This document shows positions 17,238 to 24,190 of a stretch of DNA of 59,349 bases, piece by piece. Source of the stretch: Fibrobacterota bacterium. Its GTDB lineage: Bacteria > Fibrobacterota > Chitinivibrionia > Chitinivibrionales > Chitinispirillaceae. A program made the translations under genes and the position numbers. Every line of letters starts with the position of its first letter. Within the stretch, counting starts at the first letter, position 1. The DNA is taken from assembly GCA_003164335.1 (NCBI GenBank), contig PLTF01000150.1, forward strand, positions 242-59,590, read 5' to 3'. Below the pieces are notes generated by a model. That model was not told the origin of the DNA and searched no databases. It saw only the letters and a list, made by a program, of their open reading frames with translations.

Positions 17238-19747
17238 AAATCCCTGCGGAGATGTGTTCATTACCCCATTGGGTAATATGGAGGCGGGAAGCCCGTGACG
17301 GCAAAGCAACGAAAGTTCCCTATCAGGCGAAGAGCCCGAGGCTTCACGCAAAACCCAATGATGCCTCAACATGGAGTGACTTCGAAACAGCGCTGCAGTC
17401 GGCCGCGCAAGGCGATGGTATTGGATTCATGGTAGGCGTGGAACCGTCCGGGATAATTCTGGTCGACCTGGACCACTGTATGGAAGATGGTGAACTCGCC
17501 GATTGGGCGCGAGAAATCGCGGCTGCCTGCAATAGCTATACGGAAGTTTCGCCGAGCGGTACCGGCCTGCATTGCTTTTTCAAAGGCAAGCTGCCGGCAT
17601 CCAGCGGAAAATTCGGCGATGCCGAAATTTATGACAAGTTGCGGTACTTCACGGTAACGGGAAAAGCCGACCCCGACTTTAACAGCTCTTTCCGAACGCT
17701 GACCGATGAAGAGACTGCGCAAATTTATGGGCTTTGCCGGGCAAGAAAGCCGGAAAGAGCATTGCAAGCGCAAAGGACGACGCCCGCCGCGGAGGATACC
17801 CCACAAAAGCCTGCGCTGAGCGACGACGCACTCCTGCGGAAAATGTTTCGAAGCAAAAGTGGCGCGAAAATTCAGGCATTATGGAACGGCGATACCTCAG
17901 CATACGGCGGCGATGATTCTTGCGCCGATATGGCATTATGCAGCTACCTGGCATTCTGGACAGGCAGGGATGCGCAGAAAATGGATGCCATATTCAGGCA
18001 GTCCGGTTTGATGCGCGTAAAATGGGATCAGAACTCAGGTGAAGGCAAAACCTACGGTCAACGAACCATTGAAAAAGCCATAGCCGGATGCACCGAAGTT
18101 TATTCGCCTGCAGCGCATAAAAAAAGCAAAAAAATGGCCGTAGCAGTCCCTGAGAAATCCGGTAAAGCCGAGACAGATGCAATCCGAGCCCGGCTTTATG
18201 AAATCATGATGGATCGAAGCCGGCTTGCCTCAGAACGGAACCGGCTTATTGGCGCCGAGATAGTGGTCTGGCTGCATCAGCGCGGGAAATTTTATAAAAC
18301 CGAACGACATAAATTCAACGAGGTATTATTCTTTGACACAAGCAGAAAAATACTGCTGCCAGTGCAGGGTGATTATTTCACGGGATGGTTATCCGATATT
18401 TTAGCTCTTAACAGAGCTGAGACAGTCTTTAAATTCGTTCAAGCTGCCGTTGAAACCGAAGGATTATCCGATCGATCCGAGCTGATTGAACCGGAAAAAT
18501 TTTGGGCCTCCCGCCCCGGCGCTTTTTACCTATCCTGTGGGCCCGGCCGGATGGCCCGGATATCTGCCGAAAAGGTCGAATTTGTCGACAATGGAACCGG
18601 CAATGTTTTATTCGCTGAAGACACCCTGCCGGAATGGAAATTAATCGAGCCTCGAAACCCCTTCGAGGCCTGCTCATTGTTCAAGAATATTCAGACAACC
18701 GCCCTGCATGGAAGAATGTTATTCATGCTTTGGGTAATATCCCTGCCATCAAACCAGCGAACGAAGGCACCCTTATGTCTCACCGGCACCGTAGGCTCTG
18801 GGAAAACACGATTGATAAAGGGAGTTTTTGAACTGTACGGAATAGATCCCAGAATAGATTCAATACCTATAAGGGATGGTGAAAAAGATTTCTGGGCAGC
18901 AATTGACAGCGGCGGATTGACGTGCTTTGATAATTGCGATACTCGTACCTATTGGTTGTCTGACGCACTGGCTGCCGCGGCGACGGGAGGAACACAAGGG
19001 AAAAAGAAATTATACACGGATGCTGCGCGAATCACGCTAAAGGCGAGATCATGGATAGCTGTTACGAGCGCAAATCCTACCTTTGCATCCGACCCGGGGC
19101 TTGCAGACCGCCTCCTAATCGTTCGTCTTGAAAGACGAATCGGTACTACTGCTGAATCAACGTTAACCGATGAAATCGCGGCAATACGGGATTCGGGGTT
19201 GAGCTGGATAGCGCAAAAATTGAGTCAGGCCCTCGGAGATAGTCAGCCTGTTCCGGAATGCCTGAATCCCCGGCATCCGGATTTCGCAAAATTGGCCGTC
19301 AGAATCGGCCGTGCAATGGGCATGGAATCCGAAGCAATTGCTGCACTGCAGGCGGCTGAGGCGGATAAAGGCCTTCTTAACGTCGAACATGACCCGATCA
19401 GCGCTGCCGTCCTTGAAATATGTAAAGATGAACCCTTTCGCGGAAGCGCAAAAGAGCTTCTTGAAAAAATCACCCAATTTGATAGCGCCTTTGCTGGAAA
19501 ATTGTCTCCTAAAAAATTGGTTCATCGTCTTTCCAACATGTGGCCTCACCTCCAAGCCGTATTCAATGCCCGCGAAGAAACTGACCTGCATGCAAAAATA
19601 AAAATTTACGAATTCACTCCGGCGGGGTTTGCGGGTATTAAAACGGGCTCAACACAAAACCCCCCTATAAATTCTTCTATGCGTACTTTTTCCCAAACAC
19701 TGACTGAAAACCCGCAAACCCCGCAAACAGAGCTGGAAATTTCCTAA
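17234..19747 (+). CDS. Bifunctional primase-polymerase/helicase of a mobile element
   Basis: This 837-aa replication protein has an N-terminal primase-polymerase domain (1-190) with HWVIWR, GKATKVPY, DGIGFM, the catalytic ILVDLDH (about 74-80), SPSGTGLHCFF and LRYFTVTGK. This matches the AEP prim-pol fold seen in NrS-1-like phage polymerases. A linker follows, then a helicase/ATPase domain with Walker A LTGTVGSGKTRLI (about 516-528), Walker B GLTCFDNCD and an RSWIAVTSANP sensor-like stretch. The C-terminal 150 residues may bind the origin. It overlaps the terminase-like gene by 4 bp. Together with the nearby decamers it suggests autonomous replication of the excised element. Confidence 0.85.
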   Translation: MKIPAEMCSLPHWVIWRREARDGKATKVPYQAKSPRLHAKPNDASTWSDFETALQSAAQGDGIGFMVGVEPSGIILVDLDHCMEDGELADWAREIAAACNSYTEVSPSGTGLHCFFKGKLPASSGKFGDAEIYDKLRYFTVTGKADPDFNSSFRTLTDEETAQIYGLCRARKPERALQAQRTTPAAEDTPQKPALSDDALLRKMFRSKSGAKIQALWNGDTSAYGGDDSCADMALCSYLAFWTGRDAQKMDAIFRQSGLMRVKWDQNSGEGKTYGQRTIEKAIAGCTEVYSPAAHKKSKKMAVAVPEKSGKAETDAIRARLYEIMMDRSRLASERNRLIGAEIVVWLHQRGKFYKTERHKFNEVLFFDTSRKILLPVQGDYFTGWLSDILALNRAETVFKFVQAAVETEGLSDRSELIEPEKFWASRPGAFYLSCGPGRMARISAEKVEFVDNGTGNVLFAEDTLPEWKLIEPRNPFEACSLFKNIQTTALHGRMLFMLWVISLPSNQRTKAPLCLTGTVGSGKTRLIKGVFELYGIDPRIDSIPIRDGEKDFWAAIDSGGLTCFDNCDTRTYWLSDALAAAATGGTQGKKKLYTDAARITLKARSWIAVTSANPTFASDPGLADRLLIVRLERRIGTTAESTLTDEIAAIRDSGLSWIAQKLSQALGDSQPVPECLNPRHPDFAKLAVRIGRAMGMESEAIAALQAAEADKGLLNVEHDPISAAVLEICKDEPFRGSAKELLEKITQFDSAFAGKLSPKKLVHRLSNMWPHLQAVFNAREETDLHAKIKIYEFTPAGFAGIKTGSTQNPPINSSMRTFSQTLTENPQTPQTELEIS

Positions 19748-19769
19748 AAACCTTAAGAGGAGGCTTTCG

Positions 19770-19988
19770 ATGAACAATGAAGAAACCTTGCTGCAGGAAC
19801 CGGACTACCTCACAGCCCCAGAACTCGCCACAAAGCTCAACGTCTCGCTCAAGTCCGTGATAAACTGGACCCAGGCTCGCCGGTTGCCGGTCATTAAAAT
19901 GGGCCGGGTGAACCGGTATCCGAGGGTGGAAATCGAGAAGCGCCTGCTCTCCGGAAGCTTGCTCTTTGATAAGCATTCGAGGGTATAA
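19770..19988 (+). CDS. Excisionase/AlpA-type HTH protein
   Basis: This 72-aa protein starts behind AAGAGGAGG and has the pattern YLTAPELATKLNVSLKSVINWTQARRLPVIKMGRVNRYPRVEIEKRL, a MerR-like excisionase HTH (helix_turn_helix_17). It lies between the primase and integrase genes, the usual place for a recombination directionality factor or an AlpA-like activator. A perfect GTCAATA/TATTGAC palindrome over the integrase promoter starts 13 bp after its stop and is a natural target. The direction of regulation cannot be read from sequence. Confidence 0.8.
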   Translation: MNNEETLLQEPDYLTAPELATKLNVSLKSVINWTQARRLPVIKMGRVNRYPRVEIEKRLLSGSLLFDKHSRV

Positions 19989-20001
19989 AAAGGTAAAAAA
20001 A

Positions 20002-20043
20002 GTCAATAAAAGTATTGACAAGGTAATTGGCGAATGCTATATT
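20002..20043 (+). promoter_or_regulatory. Integrase promoter with overlapping palindromic operator
   Basis: TTGACA at 20015-20020 and TATATT at 20038-20043 are separated by exactly 17 bp, a near-consensus sigma-70 promoter. GTCAATA AAAG TATTGAC at 20002-20019 is a perfect 7-bp inverted repeat that overlaps the -35 box. A bound repressor would block the promoter. Confidence 0.75.
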
Positions 20044-20086
20044 ATTCATGCATACTCATGGTGTCCATTGCAAAAGGAGCAACGCA

Positions 20087-21142
20087 ATGGCCATCATAAA
20101 AAAAGGCCCGAATCTCTTCCGGATCGACGCGCATGTTTTGCGCGGCGGACGGGAGACCCGGCGCCGGGAGCTTTTCACCGGCACCAGGGCGCAGGCCGAA
20201 GAAAGGCTTCTGCAGCTTAAGAAAGAGCTGCGGGACGGCGTAAAAGCCGGATGTTCTTTGACAGCAGCGGAAACCTTCGGAGAAGTACTTAAGTTTTACA
20301 TTGAGCGCCATGATGTCGCGCGTTCAATGTGCTGTTTCAGAAAGATGATTGCCGATCTCGGAGAGACGCCTGTCTCCTGTTTGCGGGAACGTTTCGACCG
20401 GTACCTCCAATTGCTTAAAATAAGCAAAGGGAAGCGAACCGGAAGGCCTCTTCGGAACGGCACTATTAACCGCTACATTGCCTGGGCAAAGGCGGCGCTC
20501 AATTACGCTATGAAGCATGGAATGGTCAAAGAAAACCCTGTCGCCATGTTCGATAAAATGAAGGAAGTGCCACGAGATGTGGTTTTATCCTCCCTCGACC
20601 GGCAACGGCTTCTCAATGTTATCGAACGGGAAGCGCCACATTTATCGCCGATGGTCCGATACGCCATGCAGGTACCTTGCAGGAGATCTGAGCTTATCCG
20701 GATGACGGTGGATGACCTCGACCTGTTCAATCATTGCATCAGGGTACGAAACGGCGAGACCAAGAACGGCGCTGGGATCTGGAAGCCGATACCACCCGAC
20801 ATGCAGGGTTATTTTCAAACCCTCCCTGCCGGCTGCCGGTTTCTTTTTTATCGGCAGCACGAAAGCAGTTTTCACGGGCTCGGCGATTTCAAGAAAGCCT
20901 GGAAACGGTGCCTGAGCATCGCGAAGATTCCAGATTTTCGATTCCACGACACCCGGCATTGCGCGGCAACGGCGCTCATTGATAATGGAACGCCGGAGCA
21001 GGTAGTCCAGAGCATTGCAGGCTGGAAATCAAATATGTTGCGGGTGTATTATAATCGGGAGCCGAAAAAAAACCTTGACCTCGTGCAGTTTTCCCCGCAA
21101 TATGGACACTTTATGGACACTCCGAAGGCCGAAGCGCTCTGA
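20087..21142 (+). CDS. int: Tyrosine-recombinase integrase
   Basis: The 351-aa protein starts at 20087 behind AAGGAG; a longer frame from 20027 would begin inside the promoter. It has an N-terminal DNA-binding arm (AIIKKGPNLFRIDAHV), a core-binding SAM-like domain, and the catalytic domain: Arg in PCRRSELIRM (about 199), HDTRH (about 286-290), AGW replacing the third histidine, and the tyrosine in RVYYNREP (about 320). It abuts the tRNA-Lys-like right junction, so it is the enzyme expected to integrate the element into the tRNA 3' end. The GGACACT repeats overlap its last codons. Confidence 0.93.
   Translation: MAIIKKGPNLFRIDAHVLRGGRETRRRELFTGTRAQAEERLLQLKKELRDGVKAGCSLTAAETFGEVLKFYIERHDVARSMCCFRKMIADLGETPVSCLRERFDRYLQLLKISKGKRTGRPLRNGTINRYIAWAKAALNYAMKHGMVKENPVAMFDKMKEVPRDVVLSSLDRQRLLNVIEREAPHLSPMVRYAMQVPCRRSELIRMTVDDLDLFNHCIRVRNGETKNGAGIWKPIPPDMQGYFQTLPAGCRFLFYRQHESSFHGLGDFKKAWKRCLSIAKIPDFRFHDTRHCAATALIDNGTPEQVVQSIAGWKSNMLRVYYNREPKKNLDLVQFSPQYGHFMDTPKAEAL
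21102..21128 (+). repeat. Candidate integrase arm-type sites, right end
   Basis: ATGGACACTTT and ATGGACACT are followed by CCGAAGG. They mirror the left-end set at 141-167 in sequence and 11-bp spacing. They overlap the 3' end of the integrase gene. Confidence 0.45.
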
Positions 21143-21169
21143 AACCTGCGTAAACAGGCCCTTTTAATG

Positions 21170-21225
21170 GCAGGACCAACTGACTCTTAATCAGTAGGTC
21201 CTCGGTTCGAATCCGAGCCGGTGTA
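21170..21225 (+). other. Right attachment site: tRNA-Lys(CTT)-like fragment
   Basis: ACTGA CTCTTAA TCAGT is a perfect anticodon arm with CTT. AGGTC and a T arm identical to that at base 1 follow, then CCGGTGT and A. There is no encoded CCA, unlike the left copy, and the 5' acceptor strand ACACCGG is absent. It is therefore a tRNA fragment rather than a working gene. The last 25 bases are the direct repeat of the left end. Confidence 0.8.
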
Positions 21226-21233
21226 TAAAAAAA

Positions 21234-21264
21234 GGTCTGCGGCTCTGCCGTCAGACCTTTTTTT
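21234..21264 (+). terminator. Rho-independent terminator 1 of the junction
   Basis: GGTCTG at 21234 pairs with CAGACC at 21252, followed by seven Ts. A run of As precedes the stem, so it could act in both directions. Confidence 0.8.
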
Positions 21265-21355
21265 ATACCGGTTGGGGTTAAAGAACCGCCAGTCGCAGGG
21301 CGACAGCTCGGTTTGACCGCGAAGCAGAGCCTCTTAGGCACTCCGAGCCGGTGTA

Positions 21356-21387
21356 GTTCTGACAGTTCATCCGTCAGAACTTTTTTT
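21356..21387 (+). terminator. Rho-independent terminator 2 of the junction
   Basis: GTTCTGAC pairs with GTCAGAAC, followed by seven Ts, directly after the second tRNA-tail copy. Confidence 0.8.
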
Positions 21388-21478
21388 ATACCGGTTGGGA
21401 TTAAAGAACCGCCTGTCGCTTAGCGACAGCTCGGTTTGACCGCAAAGCAGAGCCTCTTAGGCACTCCGAGCCGGTGTC

Positions 21479-21510
21479 GTTCTGACGGTTTATCCGTCAG
21501 AACTTTTTTT
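21479..21510 (+). terminator. Rho-independent terminator 3 of the junction
   Basis: GTTCTGAC pairs with GTCAGAAC, followed by seven Ts, directly after the third tRNA-tail copy. Confidence 0.8.
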
Positions 21511-21962
21511 GCCTGCCTGGGTACAAGCCCTCAATTGGTATCCTCTGATCTGTTCGGCGCCTATAATCACCCGTTCCGCACGTTGGCCGCTTCAAAGATT
21601 TATCAGGGGATCCATTGCGATGACCCTCCAGAGCGGTACCGGTGCTCGGCAAGCTTCATGGGCGTTTTTAACCATCGGGGTCGAATTCTTCACCGCTCAG
21701 AAATGGTTCAAAGAAGCCATGCGAAAGAACCTTGCAAAACTGGAAAAGCGGAGATAAATGGCAGTGGATCGATATATTTTGTTATCAACAACGGCTGCCA
21801 CGGGCTTTCAATGGATGCACTCCAGCAATCTTTGAAACCGTACCTTGGCAGCCTTTTAGGTTTTATGGGGTAGTATTCTAAAAAATTGCGGGCAGAGTCG
21901 GCATCATTTCATTTTCAGATTTTTGGGAGAAATCTATTGAAAATTGAACTTAAGCGTTAAAG
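21511..21962. other. Intergenic stretch without a convincing gene
   Basis: Two plus-strand frames (ending near 21757 and 21873) run through here, but neither has a ribosome-binding site or a recognisable product. This may be decayed sequence beyond the right junction. ATGGATGCACTCCAGCAAT near 21811 resembles 1848-1866. Confidence 0.4.
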
Positions 21963-22036
21963 TCATGTATAGAAATCCCATTATTTTATACATGAGCGCG
22001 GACATATGTATAAAAAAACTCATTTTTTATACATGA
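21963..22036 (+). promoter_or_regulatory. Palindromic operators upstream of the Fic gene
   Basis: TCATGTATA at 21963 pairs with TATACATGA at 21987. A second inverted repeat, TATGTATAAAAAA against TTTTTTATACATGA, spans about 22006-22036. The ATG of the Fic gene follows 24 bp later. The Fic protein has a C-terminal winged helix, so autoregulation is likely. Confidence 0.65.
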
Positions 22037-22059
22037 CTTGCTTTTAATCCGGAGAAAAA

Positions 22060-23163
22060 ATGGCTTTTGAATTACAGCCGCTTCCCCCGGCGGTGCAACT
22101 CAATACCATACCGATACTTAAAAAAGCGGCCGCAGCACATCGCTTCCTTGCGGAATTAAAAGGTATTTCTTCGACTATTCCCAACGAGGGAATTCTGATA
22201 AATACGCTCTCACTCCAGGAAGCAAAAGACAGCTCCGCGATTGAAAACATAATTACCACGGATGATGACCTCTTCAAGGAAGAATTATACCCCGAGCTCG
22301 CGCAAAATGCAGAAGCTAAGGAAGTTCAAAACTATGTAGTCGCGCTGAAAAAAGGATTTGATCTTGTTAAAAGCAGTCGCCTTCTGACGTTGAACCATAT
22401 CCTTGAAATTCAATCTGAACTGGAAAAAAATCGGGCCGGCTTCCGGAAACTTCCGGGGACCGCATTGAAGAATGAAGCAACGGGCGAAACGGTATATACA
22501 CCGCCGCAACATCCGAAAGAAATCATTGCGCTCATGACGAACCTGGAGAAATTCATCAACGATGACGGTATGAGCGATGCCGATCCTCTGGTAAAAATGG
22601 CGATAATTCATTATCAGTTTGAAAGTATCCACCCCTTTTATGATGCAAATGGCCGGACCGGACGAATTATAAACGTCCTGTATCTTGCGTTGAAAGAACT
22701 GCTGGATATTCCAGTTCTCTATCTGAGCCGGAATATTATCCGCACCAAAAACGACTATTACCGGCTGCTCCAGAAAGTGCGCGACGATGGCGCATGGGAA
22801 GAATGGATTTTATATATTCTGGACTCCGTTGAAATTACCGCAAAGCACACCATTGGAATGATACACGCCATTAAAGCGGCGCTTATGGATTATAAACACC
22901 GCATCCGGCGTGAGGATAAGGCCTTTTACAGTCAGGATCTGATCAACCATCTATTCTACCATCCGTATACGAAAATCGAGTTCATGGAACGGGACCTGAA
23001 GGTAACCAGGGTGACGGCAAGCAAATATCTGAAAATATTGACTAAACAGGGATTCTTAGACCTGGAAAAAAAGGGGAAGTGGCATTTTTACATCAACAAG
23101 GCTCTTTTCCGCATTCTTGCTAATAGCAACAGGAGTGACAAAAAACCCGAAATAATCGGCTGA
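22060..23163 (+). CDS. Fic-domain AMP-transferase-type protein with C-terminal winged helix
   Basis: This 367-aa protein has the complete Fic motif HPFYDANGRTGR (about 191-202). An N-terminal inhibitory helix motif, SSAIEN (about 57-62), fits (S/T)xxxE(G/N). Fic enzymes usually transfer AMP from ATP to target proteins, and the glutamate of the inhibitory motif blocks ATP until relieved. The C-terminal 80 residues form a winged helix (FMERDLKVTRVTASKYLKILTKQGFLDLEKKGKWHFY). The gene lies just outside the right attachment copies behind CATGTATA palindromes that this domain could bind. All key residues are present. Its targets are unknown. RBS CGGAG. Confidence 0.9.
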   Translation: MAFELQPLPPAVQLNTIPILKKAAAAHRFLAELKGISSTIPNEGILINTLSLQEAKDSSAIENIITTDDDLFKEELYPELAQNAEAKEVQNYVVALKKGFDLVKSSRLLTLNHILEIQSELEKNRAGFRKLPGTALKNEATGETVYTPPQHPKEIIALMTNLEKFINDDGMSDADPLVKMAIIHYQFESIHPFYDANGRTGRIINVLYLALKELLDIPVLYLSRNIIRTKNDYYRLLQKVRDDGAWEEWILYILDSVEITAKHTIGMIHAIKAALMDYKHRIRREDKAFYSQDLINHLFYHPYTKIEFMERDLKVTRVTASKYLKILTKQGFLDLEKKGKWHFYINKALFRILANSNRSDKKPEIIG

Positions 23164-23690
23164 GCGTGGCATCGATGCCAGTGGGCACAGTGTTCCTACC
23201 TTTTTGACCGGTATAGGATGGGTAAGATGAAAGCTTGAAAAGGGAAAAGCGACGAAATGTATTTTCAATGTACTTTCGAACACCGATTATTTTTCAACCA
23301 ACATACCCGCTACGCCTCCGCCGTAAGCATGCGCAACCATGGCGGGTTTTTCTTTTTCGGGCGCTATGGCCGGGCTGGGCGGGGGCAGTGCATTTGTGCA
23401 ACGGGCCGTTGCACAAATTGGCAATAGCAAAGGTTTTTTGCACATTTTTCTTTTACTTGTTCAAAACCAGTGCAAGGTGTTTATTCCTGCTTCAACTCCT
23501 CCCCGCGCAGCCGTCAGCATTACAGTAAGCAACCACCTCATTGCCATACCGTATAATCGTTTCCGGTCCAGGTGTCATTGACCGTCTGTGACCCTGCGGG
23601 GGAGGTCGCAGTGCCGGAAATCGTGCCCTGGATATTCCGGGCCGCGGGGTATTCACCATCGGTCGTTTCCTCGGTTCATACGCATCTCCC

Positions 23691-23995
23691 TCACTCCCGT
23701 ACCATCCGCGTAACCTTCGTCCGTCCCGCTTCATAAACTTTTATCAGGTAGACTCCCCTGCCGTGCAGCTGCGACAGCGGAAAATGCGTCTCGCCTTTCC
23801 CCTGCACCCGCTCGGGAGTGACGGTCACGAGATTGTCGTGGTAGTTCCACACGAGAATCTGCGCTTCGGAATCGTTCTTTGCCGCCAGGCCGTCGATCGT
23901 CGAATTGGTCCCCCGTATGCCCGACTTGACCACCGTATCGAGCGGGATTGCGGCAGGACCGGACGGGATTCCGGGCCTTAAAGCGGTCGTTAAGC
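23691..23995 (-). pseudogene. C-terminal remnant of a secreted glycosidase-like protein
   Basis: The minus-strand frame lacks a proper start and encodes only the end of a protein. It reads through STIDGLAAKNDSEAQILVWNYHDNLV, which recalls the C-terminal beta domain of family 39 beta-xylosidases. It closes with GRGVYLIKVYEAGRTKVTRMVRE, similar in style to the C-terminal sorting domain of the neighbouring secreted protein. No catalytic domain is visible upstream on this strand. I take it as a truncated gene; the glycosidase assignment rests on a short motif. Confidence 0.4.
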
Positions 23996-24190
23996 AGGGG
24001 AAGAAGAAAAAGATTGAAAATCAGTACAACCGGTATTATATTGTAGCATAAGTTCAGCAGGAGTAAACATCCGTCTGAAACCGGTTGAAGACGTGCGGTC
24101 TTCCGGAAAGGAGCGTGCCGGGCGTAAGCGATCACGATAGCGCTTTTCCTTGAAATCACCTTTTATCCAAAATTAAACAGGAGGGGGTTT

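Larger units (their letters stand above)
21221..21477 (+). repeat. Tandem units of tRNA tail, terminator hairpin and ~90-bp spacer
   Basis: Two units (about 21221-21350 and 21351-21473) are close copies, and a third partial unit starts at 21474. Each begins with the tRNA-tail piece GTGT preceded by CCGAGCCG, runs through a terminator hairpin, then ATACCGGTTGGG, a GTCGC/GCGAC hairpin with changing loop, and GCAGAGCCTCTTAGGCACT before the next CCGAGCCGGTGT. ATACCGG can pair with CCGGTGT, recalling an acceptor stem. They look like successive tRNA-Lys-derived ends. Confidence 0.7.

Noticed and set aside
21170-21225. Functional tRNA-Lys gene
   Set aside because: The 5' acceptor strand does not pair with CCGGTGT, the D arm is poor and no CCA is encoded; treated as an attachment-site fragment.
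21436-21873. Plus-strand frame of 145 codons after the right junction
   Set aside because: It starts inside the tRNA-tail repeat and terminator, has no ribosome-binding site and no recognisable sequence.
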